Source of the DNA: Cupriavidus necator N-1
Lineage (GTDB): Bacteria > Pseudomonadota > Gammaproteobacteria > Burkholderiales > Burkholderiaceae
DNA length: 64,000 bases
Direction: 5' to 3'
Assembly: GCF_000219215.1 (NCBI RefSeq)
Contig: NC_015723.1
Coordinates: 62,001 to 126,000 of the forward strand
The notes beneath the pieces were generated by a model that worked only from the letters and a program-made list of their open reading frames with translations, ran no database searches and had not been told where the DNA came from. Position numbers and translations under genes: made by a program. Shown here piece after piece: positions 8,985 through 17,772 of the stretch. Every line of letters begins with the position of its first letter. The first letter of the stretch is position 1.

Positions 8985-10463
8985 ATGAACGCCCCCGTCT
9001 TTTCCTCCGCACATCCGGCCGACCAGCTTGCCGAGTTCACCGACGCGGATGCGGCGATCGCGCGCATCCGCGACATCTACGAAGCTTCGGTGGGCGCCGT
9101 GCGCGCGCGCTTCGACGCCTTCGCCAGCGGCAAGCCGCTGCCCTCGGCCGCGCATGCGTGCTATCCGTACCTGGGCATCTCGGTCAACATCGAGACCATG
9201 GTCACCGACAGTCGGCCGTCATGGGGCACCGTGGCCTACCCGGGGGTGTATGGCACCACCGTGACCCGCCCCGACCTGCTGGCGGACTACTACCGCGACC
9301 AGATCGAGCGGCTGATGCGCTATCACCGCGTGCCGGTGGTGGTAGGGCTGAGCCGGCGCCCGATCCCGCTGCCGTTCGTGATCGAGGCTTCGACCACCGA
9401 CATCAGCTACACCCAGGCGCGCGAGCTGGAGGCATCGTTCGTGCTGCCCGAGCTGAGCCGCATCGACGACGGCATCGCCAACGGCACCTATGAGCCGATC
9501 CCGGGCGAGGCCTGGCCGCTGTCGCTGTTCCCGGCCGAGCGCGTGGACCTGGCCCTGCAGCGGCTGTACCACTACACCGGCACGGCACCGCAGCATTTCC
9601 AGCGCTTCGTGCTGTTCACCAACTACCAGCGCTATGTCGACGAGTTTGTCGAGCTGGGCCGGGGCCTGATGGCCAGCAGCGACGGCGGCGGCTACACCCG
9701 CTTTGTCGAGCCCGGCGACGTGATGCAGGAACTGGGCGGCGCGGAACCCGACGACGCCTCACGCCCGCGCGCGCTGCCGCAGATGCCGGCCTATCACCTG
9801 GTGCGCGAAGACAAGCTGGGGGTGACGCTGGTCAATATCGGCGTGGGCCCGTCCAACGCCAAGACCATGACCGACCACCTAGCCGTGCTGCGCCCGCATT
9901 GCTGGCTGATGGTGGGCCACTGCGGCGGCCTGCGCCGCTCGCAGCAGCTGGGCGACTACGTGCTGGCGCACGCCTATGTGCGCGACGACCACGTGCTCGA
10001 CCATGACCTGCCGCCGTGGGTGCCGGTGCCGCCGATCGCCGAGATCCAGGTGGCCCTGCAGGAGGCCGTGGCGCGCGTGACCGGGCTGTCCGGCAACGAG
10101 ATGAAGACCCGCATGCGTACCGGCACGGTGGTCTCGACCGATGACCGCAACTGGGAACTGAAGTCCAAGTCGCTGTATGCGCGCTTCAACCAGTCGCGCG
10201 CGATTGCCATCGATATGGAAAGCGCGGCGGTGGCTGCCAACGGCTTCCGGCTGCGCGTGCCCTATGGCACGTTGCTATGCGTGTCGGACAAGCCGCTGCA
10301 TGGCGAGCTCAAGCTGCGCGGCATGGCTAACGCCTTCTATCGCCAGCGCGTCAGCCAGCATATGACCATCGGGCTGGAGGCGATCCGCATCCTGCGTGAG
10401 AACGGGGTGGAGCAGCTGCATTCGCGCAAGCTGCGCAGCTTTGATGAGCCGGCGTTCCGGTAG
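8985..10463 (+). CDS. amn: AMP nucleosidase
   Basis: 492 residues, close to the 484 of E. coli Amn. The enzyme hydrolyses AMP to adenine and ribose 5-phosphate and helps balance the adenylate pool. The N-terminal Amn-specific domain holds PYLGISVNIETMV and ETMVTDSRPSWG-type sequence. The C-terminal phosphorylase-like domain has NIGVGPSNAKTMTDHL, GHCGGLR and AIDMESAAVAANGFR. An ATG nine bases upstream (8976) is an alternative start. The gene is monocistronic, with a terminator shared with the convergent ompW-like gene. Confidence 0.92.
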   Translation: MNAPVFSSAHPADQLAEFTDADAAIARIRDIYEASVGAVRARFDAFASGKPLPSAAHACYPYLGISVNIETMVTDSRPSWGTVAYPGVYGTTVTRPDLLADYYRDQIERLMRYHRVPVVVGLSRRPIPLPFVIEASTTDISYTQARELEASFVLPELSRIDDGIANGTYEPIPGEAWPLSLFPAERVDLALQRLYHYTGTAPQHFQRFVLFTNYQRYVDEFVELGRGLMASSDGGGYTRFVEPGDVMQELGGAEPDDASRPRALPQMPAYHLVREDKLGVTLVNIGVGPSNAKTMTDHLAVLRPHCWLMVGHCGGLRRSQQLGDYVLAHAYVRDDHVLDHDLPPWVPVPPIAEIQVALQEAVARVTGLSGNEMKTRMRTGTVVSTDDRNWELKSKSLYARFNQSRAIAIDMESAAVAANGFRLRVPYGTLLCVSDKPLHGELKLRGMANAFYRQRVSQHMTIGLEAIRILRENGVEQLHSRKLRSFDEPAFR

Positions 10464-10490
10464 GTCCGCATCCTCGCTCATCCGGAAAAG

Positions 10491-10525
10491 CAAAAGGCCG
10501 GCGCCTGATTGGCGCCGGCCTTTTG
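10491..10525. terminator. Bidirectional terminator between amn and ompW-like gene
   Basis: AAAAGGCCGGCGCC pairs with GGCGCCGGCCTTTT around TGATT. The A/T ends make it work on both strands, for the two convergent genes. Confidence 0.92.
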
Positions 10526-10540
10526 CATGGCACTGCAGGA

Positions 10541-11185
10541 TCAGAAGCGATACCCCACACCCATGCTGAACAGCCACGGATCCAGGTTCACCTTGGACAC
10601 CTTGACATCGCCGGCCTTCACATCGCTCGACAGCCAGATCTTCTTGATGTCGGCGTTCAGGAACCAGTTCTTGGTCAGCTTGTAGTCCATGCCGATCTGC
10701 AGCGCGGGACCGACGCTCCAGCTATCGAGCTGCAGCGCGTTGTTGGCAATGTTCTCGCCCCAGATGCGGGTGAAGTTCAGGCCCGCGCCGATATACGGGC
10801 GGAAGGTGCCGTTGGGAATGAAGTGGTACTGCACCAGCAGCGTCGGCGGCAGATGCTTGAAGGTGCCGACCTTGTTGCCGTCCAGGTAGACGTTCTGCTT
10901 CTGCGGCACGGTCAGCACCAGTTCGGCGGCGATGTTCGGCGTGAAGAAGTAGGTGACGTCGAACTCGGGAATCCACTTGTTGTTGACCGTAATGCGGTCC
11001 GACGGGCCGACGCCGCCGACGGGGTCGGAGCTCTTGGCCATGTCGAGATAGGTGCCGCGCAGGCGCACCATCCAGTTGCCCTGGGCATCGTCCGCGGCGG
11101 CGGCAGGGGTGGCAAAGGCGCCCAGCATGGCGCAGGCGGCGATGGCGGAACAGGTGACCCGGGTGCGAAGAGAGATTGTTTTCAT
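10541..11185 (-). CDS. OmpW family outer membrane protein
   Basis: 214 residues. A signal peptide at about 1-29 ends in TPAAAADDA. The body is an eight-stranded barrel of the OmpW type: NWMVRLRGTYLDMA at the mature start, GVGPSDRITVNNKWIPEFDVTYFFTPNIAAEL, FRPYIGAGLNFT, and a C-terminal Phe (MGVGYRF) needed for outer membrane assembly. OmpW proteins form narrow channels for small hydrophobic compounds. No regulatory site was recognised upstream. Confidence 0.93.
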   Translation of the reverse strand: MKTISLRTRVTCSAIAACAMLGAFATPAAAADDAQGNWMVRLRGTYLDMAKSSDPVGGVGPSDRITVNNKWIPEFDVTYFFTPNIAAELVLTVPQKQNVYLDGNKVGTFKHLPPTLLVQYHFIPNGTFRPYIGAGLNFTRIWGENIANNALQLDSWSVGPALQIGMDYKLTKNWFLNADIKKIWLSSDVKAGDVKVSKVNLDPWLFSMGVGYRF

Positions 11186-11528
11186 GAGGTTCTGCTTGGT
11201 CTGGTATCAAATCCGGATCCAGTTTGGCCGAGCAGGCCGGGCTGGGCTTTGACCCAAAACAAGTAGCGGGGAACGGGGCTGGCTGGGTCGCGCAGGCGCT
11301 ACAGCGAGGAAGGCGCCACGGTGCCCAGTTGCGCCGACGCTTCTAAACACATGCGGAATTATTCGTGGCGCGGTGCGATGCTGCCCCTTACGCTGTGCGA
11401 AAGATCCGAGCACGCCAGCAGCGTGTGCGGATCGGCACCGAGCATGTCGTGGGCGTCCGCAAGGGCGTCTTTCCGGGTGTGCCCCGTGGGGGCGGGGCAC
11501 ACCGGTTTTCTTGCGGCGGCTTGCGGTG
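11186..11528 (+). other. Intergenic region with structured RNA candidate
   Basis: No protein gene is supported. The plus strand carries a stem-loop GATCCG...CGGATC at 11403-11433 with further inner pairs. A GC-rich stem at 11473-11505 (GTGTGCCCC / GGGGCACAC within a longer CCGG-capped stem) follows and runs into TTTTCTT. That terminator orientation does not serve leuA, which runs the other way, so a short plus-strand RNA from about 11340 to 11510 is possible. Evidence is structural only. Confidence 0.35.
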
Positions 11529-13226
11529 TCAGGCCTCGGCGGCCTCTGCTGACTGCGAGGCTTGCGCCACGCCAAAGCCGGCCTGCAGGTGCCGGTTCAC
11601 GCCCGAGATCACCGCGCGCAGCGAGGCCGTGACCAGATTGGCGTCGATGCCGGCGCCGAACCCTGTCGGCGAATCGCCCACGCGCACTTCCACATAGCAG
11701 GCCGCGCGCGCATCGGCGCCGGCGGTCATTGCATGCTCGTGGTAGTCCATCACGCGTACCGGCAAGTCCAGCGCATTGACGAAGGCATCGATGGGCCCGT
11801 TGCCGGTGCCGCGCACGCTGCGCTGCTTGCCGTCGCGCACCATCTGCACTTCGATCTCCGTGGCGCCGCCGCTGTCAGACACCAGCTGGTGCGATACATA
11901 GCGCAGCGGTGTCTGCTGCGCGAGGTACTCGCGTTGGAACAAACCATAAAGATCATCGGCACTTGCCTCAAGCCCGGTGTCGTCGGTCATGGCCTGCACT
12001 GCGCGGCTGAATTCGATCTGCAGGCGGCGCGGCATGTAGATGCCATGCACCTGCTCCAGCAGGTAGGCCATGCCGCCCTTGCCGGACTGGCTGTTGACGC
12101 GGATCACTGCGTCATAGCTGCGGCCGAGATCGGCCGGGTCGATCGGCAGGTAGGGCACTTCCCAGATGCTGTCCGGCTGCTGCTGCGCAAAGCCCTTGCG
12201 GATCGCATCCTGGTGCGAGCCCGAGAACGCGGTGAACACCAGGTCGCCCACATACGGGTGGCGCGGATGCACCGGCAGCTGGTTGCAGTGCTCCACGCAC
12301 TGGCGCACCGCGTCGATATCGGAGAAGTCCAGTCCGGGCGCCACGCCCTGCGTATAGAGGTTGAGCGCCAGCGTCACCAGGTCGACATTGCCGGTGCGCT
12401 CGCCGTTGCCGAACAGGCAGCCTTCGACGCGGTCCGCGCCTGCCATCAGCGCCAGTTCCGCGGCGGCCACCGCGGTGCCACGGTCGTTGTGCGGGTGCAC
12501 TGACAGCGCGATGTGTTCGCGCCGTGCCAGGCGGCGGTGCATCCATTCGATCTGGTCGGCGAACACGTTGGGCGTGCTGCATTCGACTGTGGTCGGCAGG
12601 TTCAGGATCATCGGCCGGCCCGGGCCGGCCTGCCAGGCGGCAGAGACGGCGTCGCTGACTTCCAGCGAGAAGTCGAGCTCGGCCAGGCTGAAAGTCTCGG
12701 GTGAATACTCATAGGTCCATGCCGTCCCGGGCATGGCATCGGTCAGCGCCTTGATCAGGCGCGTGCCCGAGACCGCGACTTCCTTGATCTCTTCACGCGA
12801 GGCATTGAAGACAATGCGCCGCCAGGCCGGTGCGATCGGGTTGTACAGGTGCACCGTGGCCCGCGCTGCGCCGCGCACGGACTGGACGGTGCGGCGGATC
12901 AGGTCTTCGCGCGATTGCGTCAGCACCACGATGTTGACGTCGTCGGGGATGCGCTGCTCTTCGATCAGCATGCGCACGAAGTCGAAATCGGTCTGCGAGG
13001 CGGCGGGGAATGCGACTTCGATTTCCTTCAGGCCGATCTTCACCAGTTGCTCGAAGAAGCGCAGCTTGCGCGCCGGGTTCATCGGCTCGATCAGGGCCTG
13101 GTTGCCGTCGCGCAGGTCGGTGCTCATCCAGCGCGGTGCGCGCGTGATGGTGCGGCCGGGCCAAGTGCGGTCAGGGATGTCGACGGTAGCGGCGGGCTGG
13201 TACTTGGTGGCGGGATTGCTGAGCAT
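11529..13226 (-). CDS. leuA: 2-isopropylmalate synthase, long form
   Basis: 565 residues. It condenses acetyl-CoA and 2-oxoisovalerate, the first committed step of leucine synthesis. The catalytic TIM barrel carries [15 protein letters not shown] with the metal-binding Asp and [43 protein letters not shown] linker leads to the C-terminal allosteric domain ([13 protein letters not shown]). It is the roughly 560-residue type of actinobacteria and many betaproteobacteria, distinct from the 523-residue E. coli form. GGAAGGAGA precedes the ATG. Upstream lies an apparent leucine attenuator. No other leu genes are nearby. Confidence 0.95.
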   Translation of the reverse strand: MLSNPATKYQPAATVDIPDRTWPGRTITRAPRWMSTDLRDGNQALIEPMNPARKLRFFEQLVKIGLKEIEVAFPAASQTDFDFVRMLIEEQRIPDDVNIVVLTQSREDLIRRTVQSVRGAARATVHLYNPIAPAWRRIVFNASREEIKEVAVSGTRLIKALTDAMPGTAWTYEYSPETFSLAELDFSLEVSDAVSAAWQAGPGRPMILNLPTTVECSTPNVFADQIEWMHRRLARREHIALSVHPHNDRGTAVAAAELALMAGADRVEGCLFGNGERTGNVDLVTLALNLYTQGVAPGLDFSDIDAVRQCVEHCNQLPVHPRHPYVGDLVFTAFSGSHQDAIRKGFAQQQPDSIWEVPYLPIDPADLGRSYDAVIRVNSQSGKGGMAYLLEQVHGIYMPRRLQIEFSRAVQAMTDDTGLEASADDLYGLFQREYLAQQTPLRYVSHQLVSDSGGATEIEVQMVRDGKQRSVRGTGNGPIDAFVNALDLPVRVMDYHEHAMTAGADARAACYVEVRVGDSPTGFGAGIDANLVTASLRAVISGVNRHLQAGFGVAQASQSAEAAEA

Positions 13227-13330
13227 ACGGGGTCTCCTTCCTCGCTAAGGGAAGCAAAAAAAAGAAAAACGGGAAAAGGGTGGCGAAAGGCTGCCGAACT
13301 GCCACGGGGCACTAGGCCCGGCAACCGATC
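13227..13330 (-). promoter_or_regulatory. Putative leucine attenuator (antiterminator/terminator)
   Basis: Between the leader-peptide codons and leuA, the transcript can form two exclusive structures. One is an upstream stem using GCC-GGGC (spanning the leader stop) with GCCC-CGU-GGC. The other is a terminator stem GUGGC/GCCAC whose 5' arm overlaps the first, followed by a long U-rich run (CCCGTTTTTCTTTTTTTT). Ribosome stalling at the leader leucine codons would leave the first stem free to form and block the terminator. This follows the classic amino-acid attenuation model; the pairing was worked out by eye. Confidence 0.6.
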
Positions 13331-13458
13331 GATAGGCTTAGCAGTGGCGAGGAAGCGCGCAGGGCGCGGCCCGATGCCTGGGCAGCCAACACGCGAGCGC
13401 GGGCAGCGATGCGGGACGCATCGGCAGCCTGGCTGAGTGTGCTGGTGTAACGGTTCAT
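13312..13458 (-). CDS. leuL: leu operon leader peptide
   Basis: A 48-codon frame beginning MNRYTSTLSQAADAS and ending SPLLSLSIGCRA. Near the end it reads CTG-CTA-AGC-CTA: three leucines in four codons, two of them CTA, which is very rare in this GC-rich coding background. Rare leucine codons placed just before terminator-type hairpins are the hallmark of leucine attenuation leaders. The stop TAG lies inside the first hairpin. The ribosome site is weak (AGGCACG before ATG). The peptide itself probably has no other function. Confidence 0.55.
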   Translation of the reverse strand: MNRYTSTLSQAADASRIAARARVLAAQASGRALRASSPLLSLSIGCRA

Positions 13459-13530
13459 CGTGCCTGGAGGAGGAGGGCGGGGAGCCGCTCGTGGTTGGTG
13501 CGCATCCGGCAGGCGCCGGATGGCCTGCAA

Positions 13531-13560
13531 AGGTTAGTCGACAAGGCTGGCCCCGGTCAA
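13531..13560 (-). promoter_or_regulatory. Candidate sigma-70 promoter for leuL-leuA
   Basis: On the minus strand TTGACC (13560-13555) and TAACCT (13536-13531) are separated by 18 nt. Initiation would fall near 13524, about 65 nt before the leader peptide start. A CATCCGGC/GCCGGATG hairpin (13503-13522) lies just downstream. Confidence 0.4.
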
Positions 13561-13820
13561 GCGTGGGAGCGCGCCGGGTGCGGGCGTGGCCCGATCGGGG
13601 GACTGCCATGCGCGGGTTGCGCCAAACGGCTGGGTCCGGCTTGCGGGCGAAACCCTGCCGGTCTTATTTGCCTCGCCCGAATGGCGGTGCCGCTGCGCTG
13701 AAAGGATGAACCACGCGCATGCTCTGTGCGCCGCACCTCAGTCCTCTGGCCGGTATTGCGCTGGCACCTTTGTGCCTAGGCTGGTAGCGCGGGAAAAAAC
13801 ACACGACTGGGGGGAACATC
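13561..13820. other. Intergenic region between leuA leader and lipoprotein gene
   Basis: Apart from the leu promoter next to it, nothing is supported here beyond a likely promoter for the lipoprotein gene. GGGGGGAAC lies just before its ATG and serves as the ribosome site. Confidence 0.4.
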
Positions 13821-15179
13821 ATGAGACTGAGAACGTGGGCATCCTGGCTGGCAGGCGCTGCCATGACCTTGCTGCTGGCAGCGTGCGGCGGTGGCGGCGG
13901 CGGTTCGGGCACGCCCACCACGCCAAACGCAGGCGGCACCACGCCGCTGACCTATACGGTGAAGATGAGCGTGACCTCCGGCGAGGTCGGCGTCGGCCGC
14001 ACGATCACCATCAGCGCGCTGGCGGTGGACAGCAACGGCATCGACGTGTCCGGCAACACCACCTTCAACTGGACCAGTACCGACAGCGGCATTGCCACCG
14101 TGGAGCCGAGTGCCACCACGCCGGGCAGCGCCGTGGTCAAGGGCATTGCAACCGGGACGACCACCGTCCAGGTGGTGGCGAGCGTCAAGGGCGCCGACAA
14201 CACCACGGTGCAGCTGCCCGCGCAATCCGCCACCATCACCGTGGTGCCGGCCTCGGCGCTGAGCTACAGCCTGTCGATCCCGAACAGCAGCCTGTCGATG
14301 AGCGACGGGCAGACGCTGCCGGTCAGGGTATCGCTGGTCGACAGCAATGGCGCCGATGTGTCCGCCAGCGTCAACAGCTGGGCATGGTCCAGCAGCGGCA
14401 CCGCGGTCCAGGTCACGGCCAGCCAGAACAGCGCCACGCTGAAGGCGAGCAACAGCTCACCCACCGCCGTGGCCACGGCCAGTGTCTCGGTGTCGGTGAC
14501 CGCGCCGGACGGGCATGCCATTGCCGGGGTGATCGCGGTGACGGTGCAGAAGAACGGCGCTGCCGCCTATCGCGTGGTGACGACCAAGGGCGGCCGCGAG
14601 GTGAATGCGCTGCAGGTCTTCAGCAACCGTCCGGAAACCTTCACCTCGCGTGTGCTGCGCCACGATGGCCAGGACGTGACCGCGGACTTCGACGGCGCCT
14701 GGACCTACAATGCGACCTCGGCCACGCTGTCCGCATCGGAAGCGGCGGGTACGCATGACGCCACGGTGAGCACCAGCCTGGCCAGCGACAAGGGCCCGGT
14801 CCAGAGCAGCCTGACGGTGACCGCAGTCAGCACCAGGCTGGGCGAGCGCCGCAGCGCCACGCTGACGGTGACCGAGAACCCGGTCTGGGCGCTGGTTGGC
14901 GACAACCAGGATCCAATGACGCTGCTGCTGATGCCGCCGACGACGGTCGAGGTGACCGCACGCATGAAGCACCTGGGTGATGACGCGCAGTACACCGCGT
15001 GCAACAACTGGGCTTGGGACAAGACCGGTCCGGTGACACTGAGCCCAAGCATGGTCATGCTGCCGAACCAGGTGCGCGCCGCCGGCACCGCGGCTGGCGA
15101 CTTCACCATTACCGCGACCTGCACTGCGGCCGCCGACAATACGCCGCTGAAGCTGGTCTTCTACGGTACGGTCAAGTAA
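13821..15179 (+). CDS. Ig-like domain lipoprotein
   Basis: 452 residues. The signal sequence ends in the lipobox LLAAC (Cys about residue 21), so the protein should be lipid-anchored, followed by a poly-Gly and Ser/Thr/Pro linker. The rest is built of beta-rich repeats of the bacterial Ig-like (Big_2) kind: alternating phrases such as TISALAVDSNGIDVSGNTTFNWTS and PVRVSLVDSNGADVSASVNSWAWSS show at least two related modules. A C-terminal region has two Cys (ACNNWAWDK, ATCTAAAD). It is probably a cell-surface or periplasmic adhesion/structural protein; the partner is unknown. It is monocistronic with a strong terminator. Confidence 0.8.
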   Translation: MRLRTWASWLAGAAMTLLLAACGGGGGGSGTPTTPNAGGTTPLTYTVKMSVTSGEVGVGRTITISALAVDSNGIDVSGNTTFNWTSTDSGIATVEPSATTPGSAVVKGIATGTTTVQVVASVKGADNTTVQLPAQSATITVVPASALSYSLSIPNSSLSMSDGQTLPVRVSLVDSNGADVSASVNSWAWSSSGTAVQVTASQNSATLKASNSSPTAVATASVSVSVTAPDGHAIAGVIAVTVQKNGAAAYRVVTTKGGREVNALQVFSNRPETFTSRVLRHDGQDVTADFDGAWTYNATSATLSASEAAGTHDATVSTSLASDKGPVQSSLTVTAVSTRLGERRSATLTVTENPVWALVGDNQDPMTLLLMPPTTVEVTARMKHLGDDAQYTACNNWAWDKTGPVTLSPSMVMLPNQVRAAGTAAGDFTITATCTAAADNTPLKLVFYGTVK

Positions 15180-15200
15180 GCAGCAGGTTCCCGCGCCTGA

Positions 15201-15234
15201 CGAAACGCCCTCCATCCGGAGGGCGTTTCGTTTT
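15201..15234 (+). terminator. Rho-independent terminator after lipoprotein gene
   Basis: CGAAACGCCCTCC pairs perfectly with GGAGGGCGTTTCG (13 bp, loop ATCC), followed by TTTT. Confidence 0.92.
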
Positions 15235-15270
15235 GGGGCACACCAGCGGCCGTCGGGAGGGAAGCCGTCA

Positions 15271-15290
15271 AAGCGTACCCGTTTCTGCGT
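15271..15290 (+). repeat. Dispersed 20-bp repeat, consensus copy
   Basis: AAGCGTACCCGTTTCTGCGT, identical to the copy at 15407-15426. Confidence 0.75.
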
Positions 15291-15406
15291 GACTGGCGCC
15301 GAGCGTTCCAGGCGCTGCCGGGGCCTGCCGACAAAGGCGTCCGGACAAGGCTGGGCCTGCCTTTGCGGGACGTGCCCGAGATGCGTGCCAGGCCAGCCAG
15401 TGCGCA

Positions 15407-15426
15407 AAGCGTACCCGTTTCTGCGT
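15407..15426 (+). repeat. Dispersed 20-bp repeat, consensus copy
   Basis: AAGCGTACCCGTTTCTGCGT, same strand as the 15271 copy. Confidence 0.75.
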
Positions 15427-15521
15427 GCCCACGGCGCAAGCCTTTCCAGGCGGGTTCTCTCTCCGCCAGGCCGTCAACAGGCGAGCGCAAACCGCTGCTT
15501 CCGCGCCGGGCGGAAGCAGCG

Positions 15522-15541
15522 GGCGTACCCGTTTCTGCGTG
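15522..15541 (+). repeat. Dispersed repeat, 5'-variant copy
   Basis: The core GCGTACCCGTTTCTGCGTG is intact; the leading AA is replaced by GG. It is preceded directly by an 11-bp hairpin. Confidence 0.7.
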
Positions 15542-15568
15542 GATATGTAGAGGGGGAAAGCGCGCCGC

Positions 15569-15886
15569 TCAGCGCTTGCGCACGAAGCGAACCACCTGTT
15601 CGGCAGTCTGGCCCTGCGCGCCGGAGGTGGTGTTGGCGGTGTTGGATCCGCAGGTATTGCAGCCGCCGTCGTCGCAGCCGCTGGCACAGCCCGCGGCGGC
15701 CTGCGGGGCCAGCCAGCGCGCCAGCCGGGCGCGCCAGCCGGCGGCGGCGCTGCCGCCCAGGCGCGCGGCGAGTGCCGCCTTGACGCGCTCGCGCGTGCGC
15801 GGCGCGTAGCGCGCGATCACCTGCACCGCGCACGCCAGCACGATCAGCGGGACCAGCAGCGTTTCGATGGCGTGGTAGAGGGACAT
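15569..15886 (-). CDS. Small Cys-rich membrane protein of the feo operon (DUF6587-like)
   Basis: 105 residues. One membrane helix at about 8-24 (ETLLVPLIVLACAVQVIA) is followed by a basic, Ala/Arg-rich segment, then a Cys cluster near residues 67-80 (CASGCDDGGCNTC) and a polar tail. It lies 14 nt after feoB on the same strand. It is not the classical winged-helix FeoC, but the position and possible metal-binding Cys cluster suggest an accessory role in FeoB-mediated iron uptake. The function is inferred from context. Confidence 0.65.
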   Translation of the reverse strand: MSLYHAIETLLVPLIVLACAVQVIARYAPRTRERVKAALAARLGGSAAAGWRARLARWLAPQAAAGCASGCDDGGCNTCGSNTANTTSGAQGQTAEQVVRFVRKR

Positions 15887-15900
15887 GGCGGCGTGGTGCC

Positions 15901-17757
15901 TCAGCTGAACATCAGCGCGACGCGGTAGGTCACGAAGGCCGCCAGGTAAGCCAGCCCGGTCAGGTAGGCCGCCGACAGCGCCATTACCTTCCACGAGTCG
16001 GTCTCGCGCCGGATCACTGCCAGCGTGGAGATGCACTGCGGTGCGAACACGTACCAGGCCAGCAGCGACAGCGCGGTGGCCAGCGACCATTGCGCGGAGA
16101 TCATCGGCGCCAGCTGCGTGGCCACGGCCTCTTCGCTGCCCGACAGCGCATAGACGGTTGCCAGCGCGCCCACGGCCACCTCGCGCGCGGCCAGGCCCGG
16201 CACGAGCGCGATGCAGATCTGCCAGTTGAAGCCCACCGGTGCGAACACCTTCTGCAGCGCATGGCCGATCATGCCGGCAAAGCTGTAGTCGATGGCCGGC
16301 GCGGTCGCGCCCACGGGCGCGGACGGGAAGGTCGACAGGAACCACAGCAGCACCGTCAGCGCCAGGATCACCTTGCCCACCCGCGACAGGAAGATGCGGG
16401 CACGCTCCCACAGGCCGATGGCCACGTCGCGCGGATTGGGGATGCGGTACGACGGCAGCTCCATCAGCAGCGGATGGTCGGTGCGGTCGCGGCGGAAGAA
16501 CTTGAGCGCGTAGGCCACCACCAGCGCGCTGACGATGCCCGCCACGTACAGCGCGAACAGCACCAGCCCCTGCAGGTTGAACAGGCCCATCACGGTGCGT
16601 TCGGGGATGAAGGCGCCGATCAGCAGCGCATACACCGGCAGCCGTGCCGAGCAGGTCATCAGCGGCGCCACCAGGATGGTGGTGAGCCGGTCGCGCGGAT
16701 CCTGGATGGTGCGGGTGGCCATGATGCCGGGGATGGCGCAGGCAAAGCTGGACAGCAGCGGGATGAACGAGCGCCCCGACAGCCCCGCGCCCATCATCAG
16801 GCGGTCCAGCAGGAAGGCCGCGCGCGGCAGGTAGCCGGATTCCTCCAGCGTCAGGATGAACAGAAACAGGATCAGGATCTGCGGCAGGAACACCACTACG
16901 CTGCCCAGGCCAGCGATCAGGCCGTCGACCAGCAGGCTCTTGAGCATGCCGTCGGGCAGGTGGGCACCCAGCATCTCGCCGGCCCAGTGCACGCCGCCCT
17001 CGATGCCGTCCATCAATGGCTGGGCCCAGGAGAACACGGCCTGGAACATCAGGAACAGCAGCACCGCCAGCAGCAGCAGGCCGATCACCGGATGCAGCAC
17101 GATGCGGTCGAGGCGGTCATCCAGCGCGGCGGTGCGCGCCGGCATGCTCACCGCGGCCGCCAGCAGGCGGTTGACCTCGGCATGCACGTCAATGTCGTTG
17201 GCGGGTTCCGGCGTGGCCGGCGGGGCCGGCGGCAGGGTGTCGTCGAGCAGGCTGACCAGCGCCGCGGCACCGTCGTGCTTCACCGCCACGGTGCTGACCA
17301 CCGGTACGCCGAGCGCGGCCGATAGCTTGTCGCGGTCGATCCGGATGCCGCGCCGCGCGGCGGCGTCGCTCATATTGAGCACCACCACCATGGGCAGGCC
17401 CAGGCGGCGCAGTTCCAGCACGAAGCGCAGGTGCAGGCGCAGGTTGGTCGCATCGACCACCGACACCAGCAGGTCCGGGCGCTGCTCGCCGGCGCGCATG
17501 CCCAGGCAGACATCGCGCGTGATGGCTTCATCGAGGCTGGCCGCGTGCAGGCTGTAGGCGCCCGGCAGATCCAGGATGCGCACCTGGCGCCCCGCCGGCG
17601 ACACGAAGTAGCCTTCCTTGCGCTCGACGGTCACGCCCGCATAGTTGGCCACCTTCTGGCGGCTGCCGGTCAGGCGGTTGAACAGTGCGGTCTTGCCGCA
17701 ATTGGGATTGCCGACCAGCGCAATGCGCAGGGCAGAAGTGGAAGGAGCTGCAGACAT
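15901..17757 (-). CDS. feoB: Ferrous iron transport protein B
   Basis: 618 residues, of the short FeoB type (E. coli is about 770). The N-terminal G domain carries G1 GNPNCGKT at about 16-23, YAGVTVERKEG in the switch I region, DLPGAYSL as G3 and VLNMSD as G4. After residue about 200 come the membrane domains with Gate motifs, including LPQILILFLFILTLEESGYLPRAAF and SSFACAIPGIMATR, and a C-terminal block of helices. It imports Fe2+ across the inner membrane. It sits between feoA and a Cys-rich small protein and would be iron-repressed through the Fur box at 18152. Confidence 0.96.
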   Translation of the reverse strand: MSAAPSTSALRIALVGNPNCGKTALFNRLTGSRQKVANYAGVTVERKEGYFVSPAGRQVRILDLPGAYSLHAASLDEAITRDVCLGMRAGEQRPDLLVSVVDATNLRLHLRFVLELRRLGLPMVVVLNMSDAAARRGIRIDRDKLSAALGVPVVSTVAVKHDGAAALVSLLDDTLPPAPPATPEPANDIDVHAEVNRLLAAAVSMPARTAALDDRLDRIVLHPVIGLLLLAVLLFLMFQAVFSWAQPLMDGIEGGVHWAGEMLGAHLPDGMLKSLLVDGLIAGLGSVVVFLPQILILFLFILTLEESGYLPRAAFLLDRLMMGAGLSGRSFIPLLSSFACAIPGIMATRTIQDPRDRLTTILVAPLMTCSARLPVYALLIGAFIPERTVMGLFNLQGLVLFALYVAGIVSALVVAYALKFFRRDRTDHPLLMELPSYRIPNPRDVAIGLWERARIFLSRVGKVILALTVLLWFLSTFPSAPVGATAPAIDYSFAGMIGHALQKVFAPVGFNWQICIALVPGLAAREVAVGALATVYALSGSEEAVATQLAPMISAQWSLATALSLLAWYVFAPQCISTLAVIRRETDSWKVMALSAAYLTGLAYLAAFVTYRVALMFS

Positions 17758-17772
17758 AATCCGGGGGAAGGC

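Larger units (their letters stand above)
15235..15568. other. Intergenic region carrying three copies of a dispersed repeat
   Basis: No gene is supported. The region contains three same-orientation copies of the dispersed repeat (15271, 15407, 15522) spaced 136 and 115 bp apart. A perfect hairpin (GCTGCTTCCGC / GCGGAAGCAGC, near 15495-15520) sits immediately before the third copy. Confidence 0.7.
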
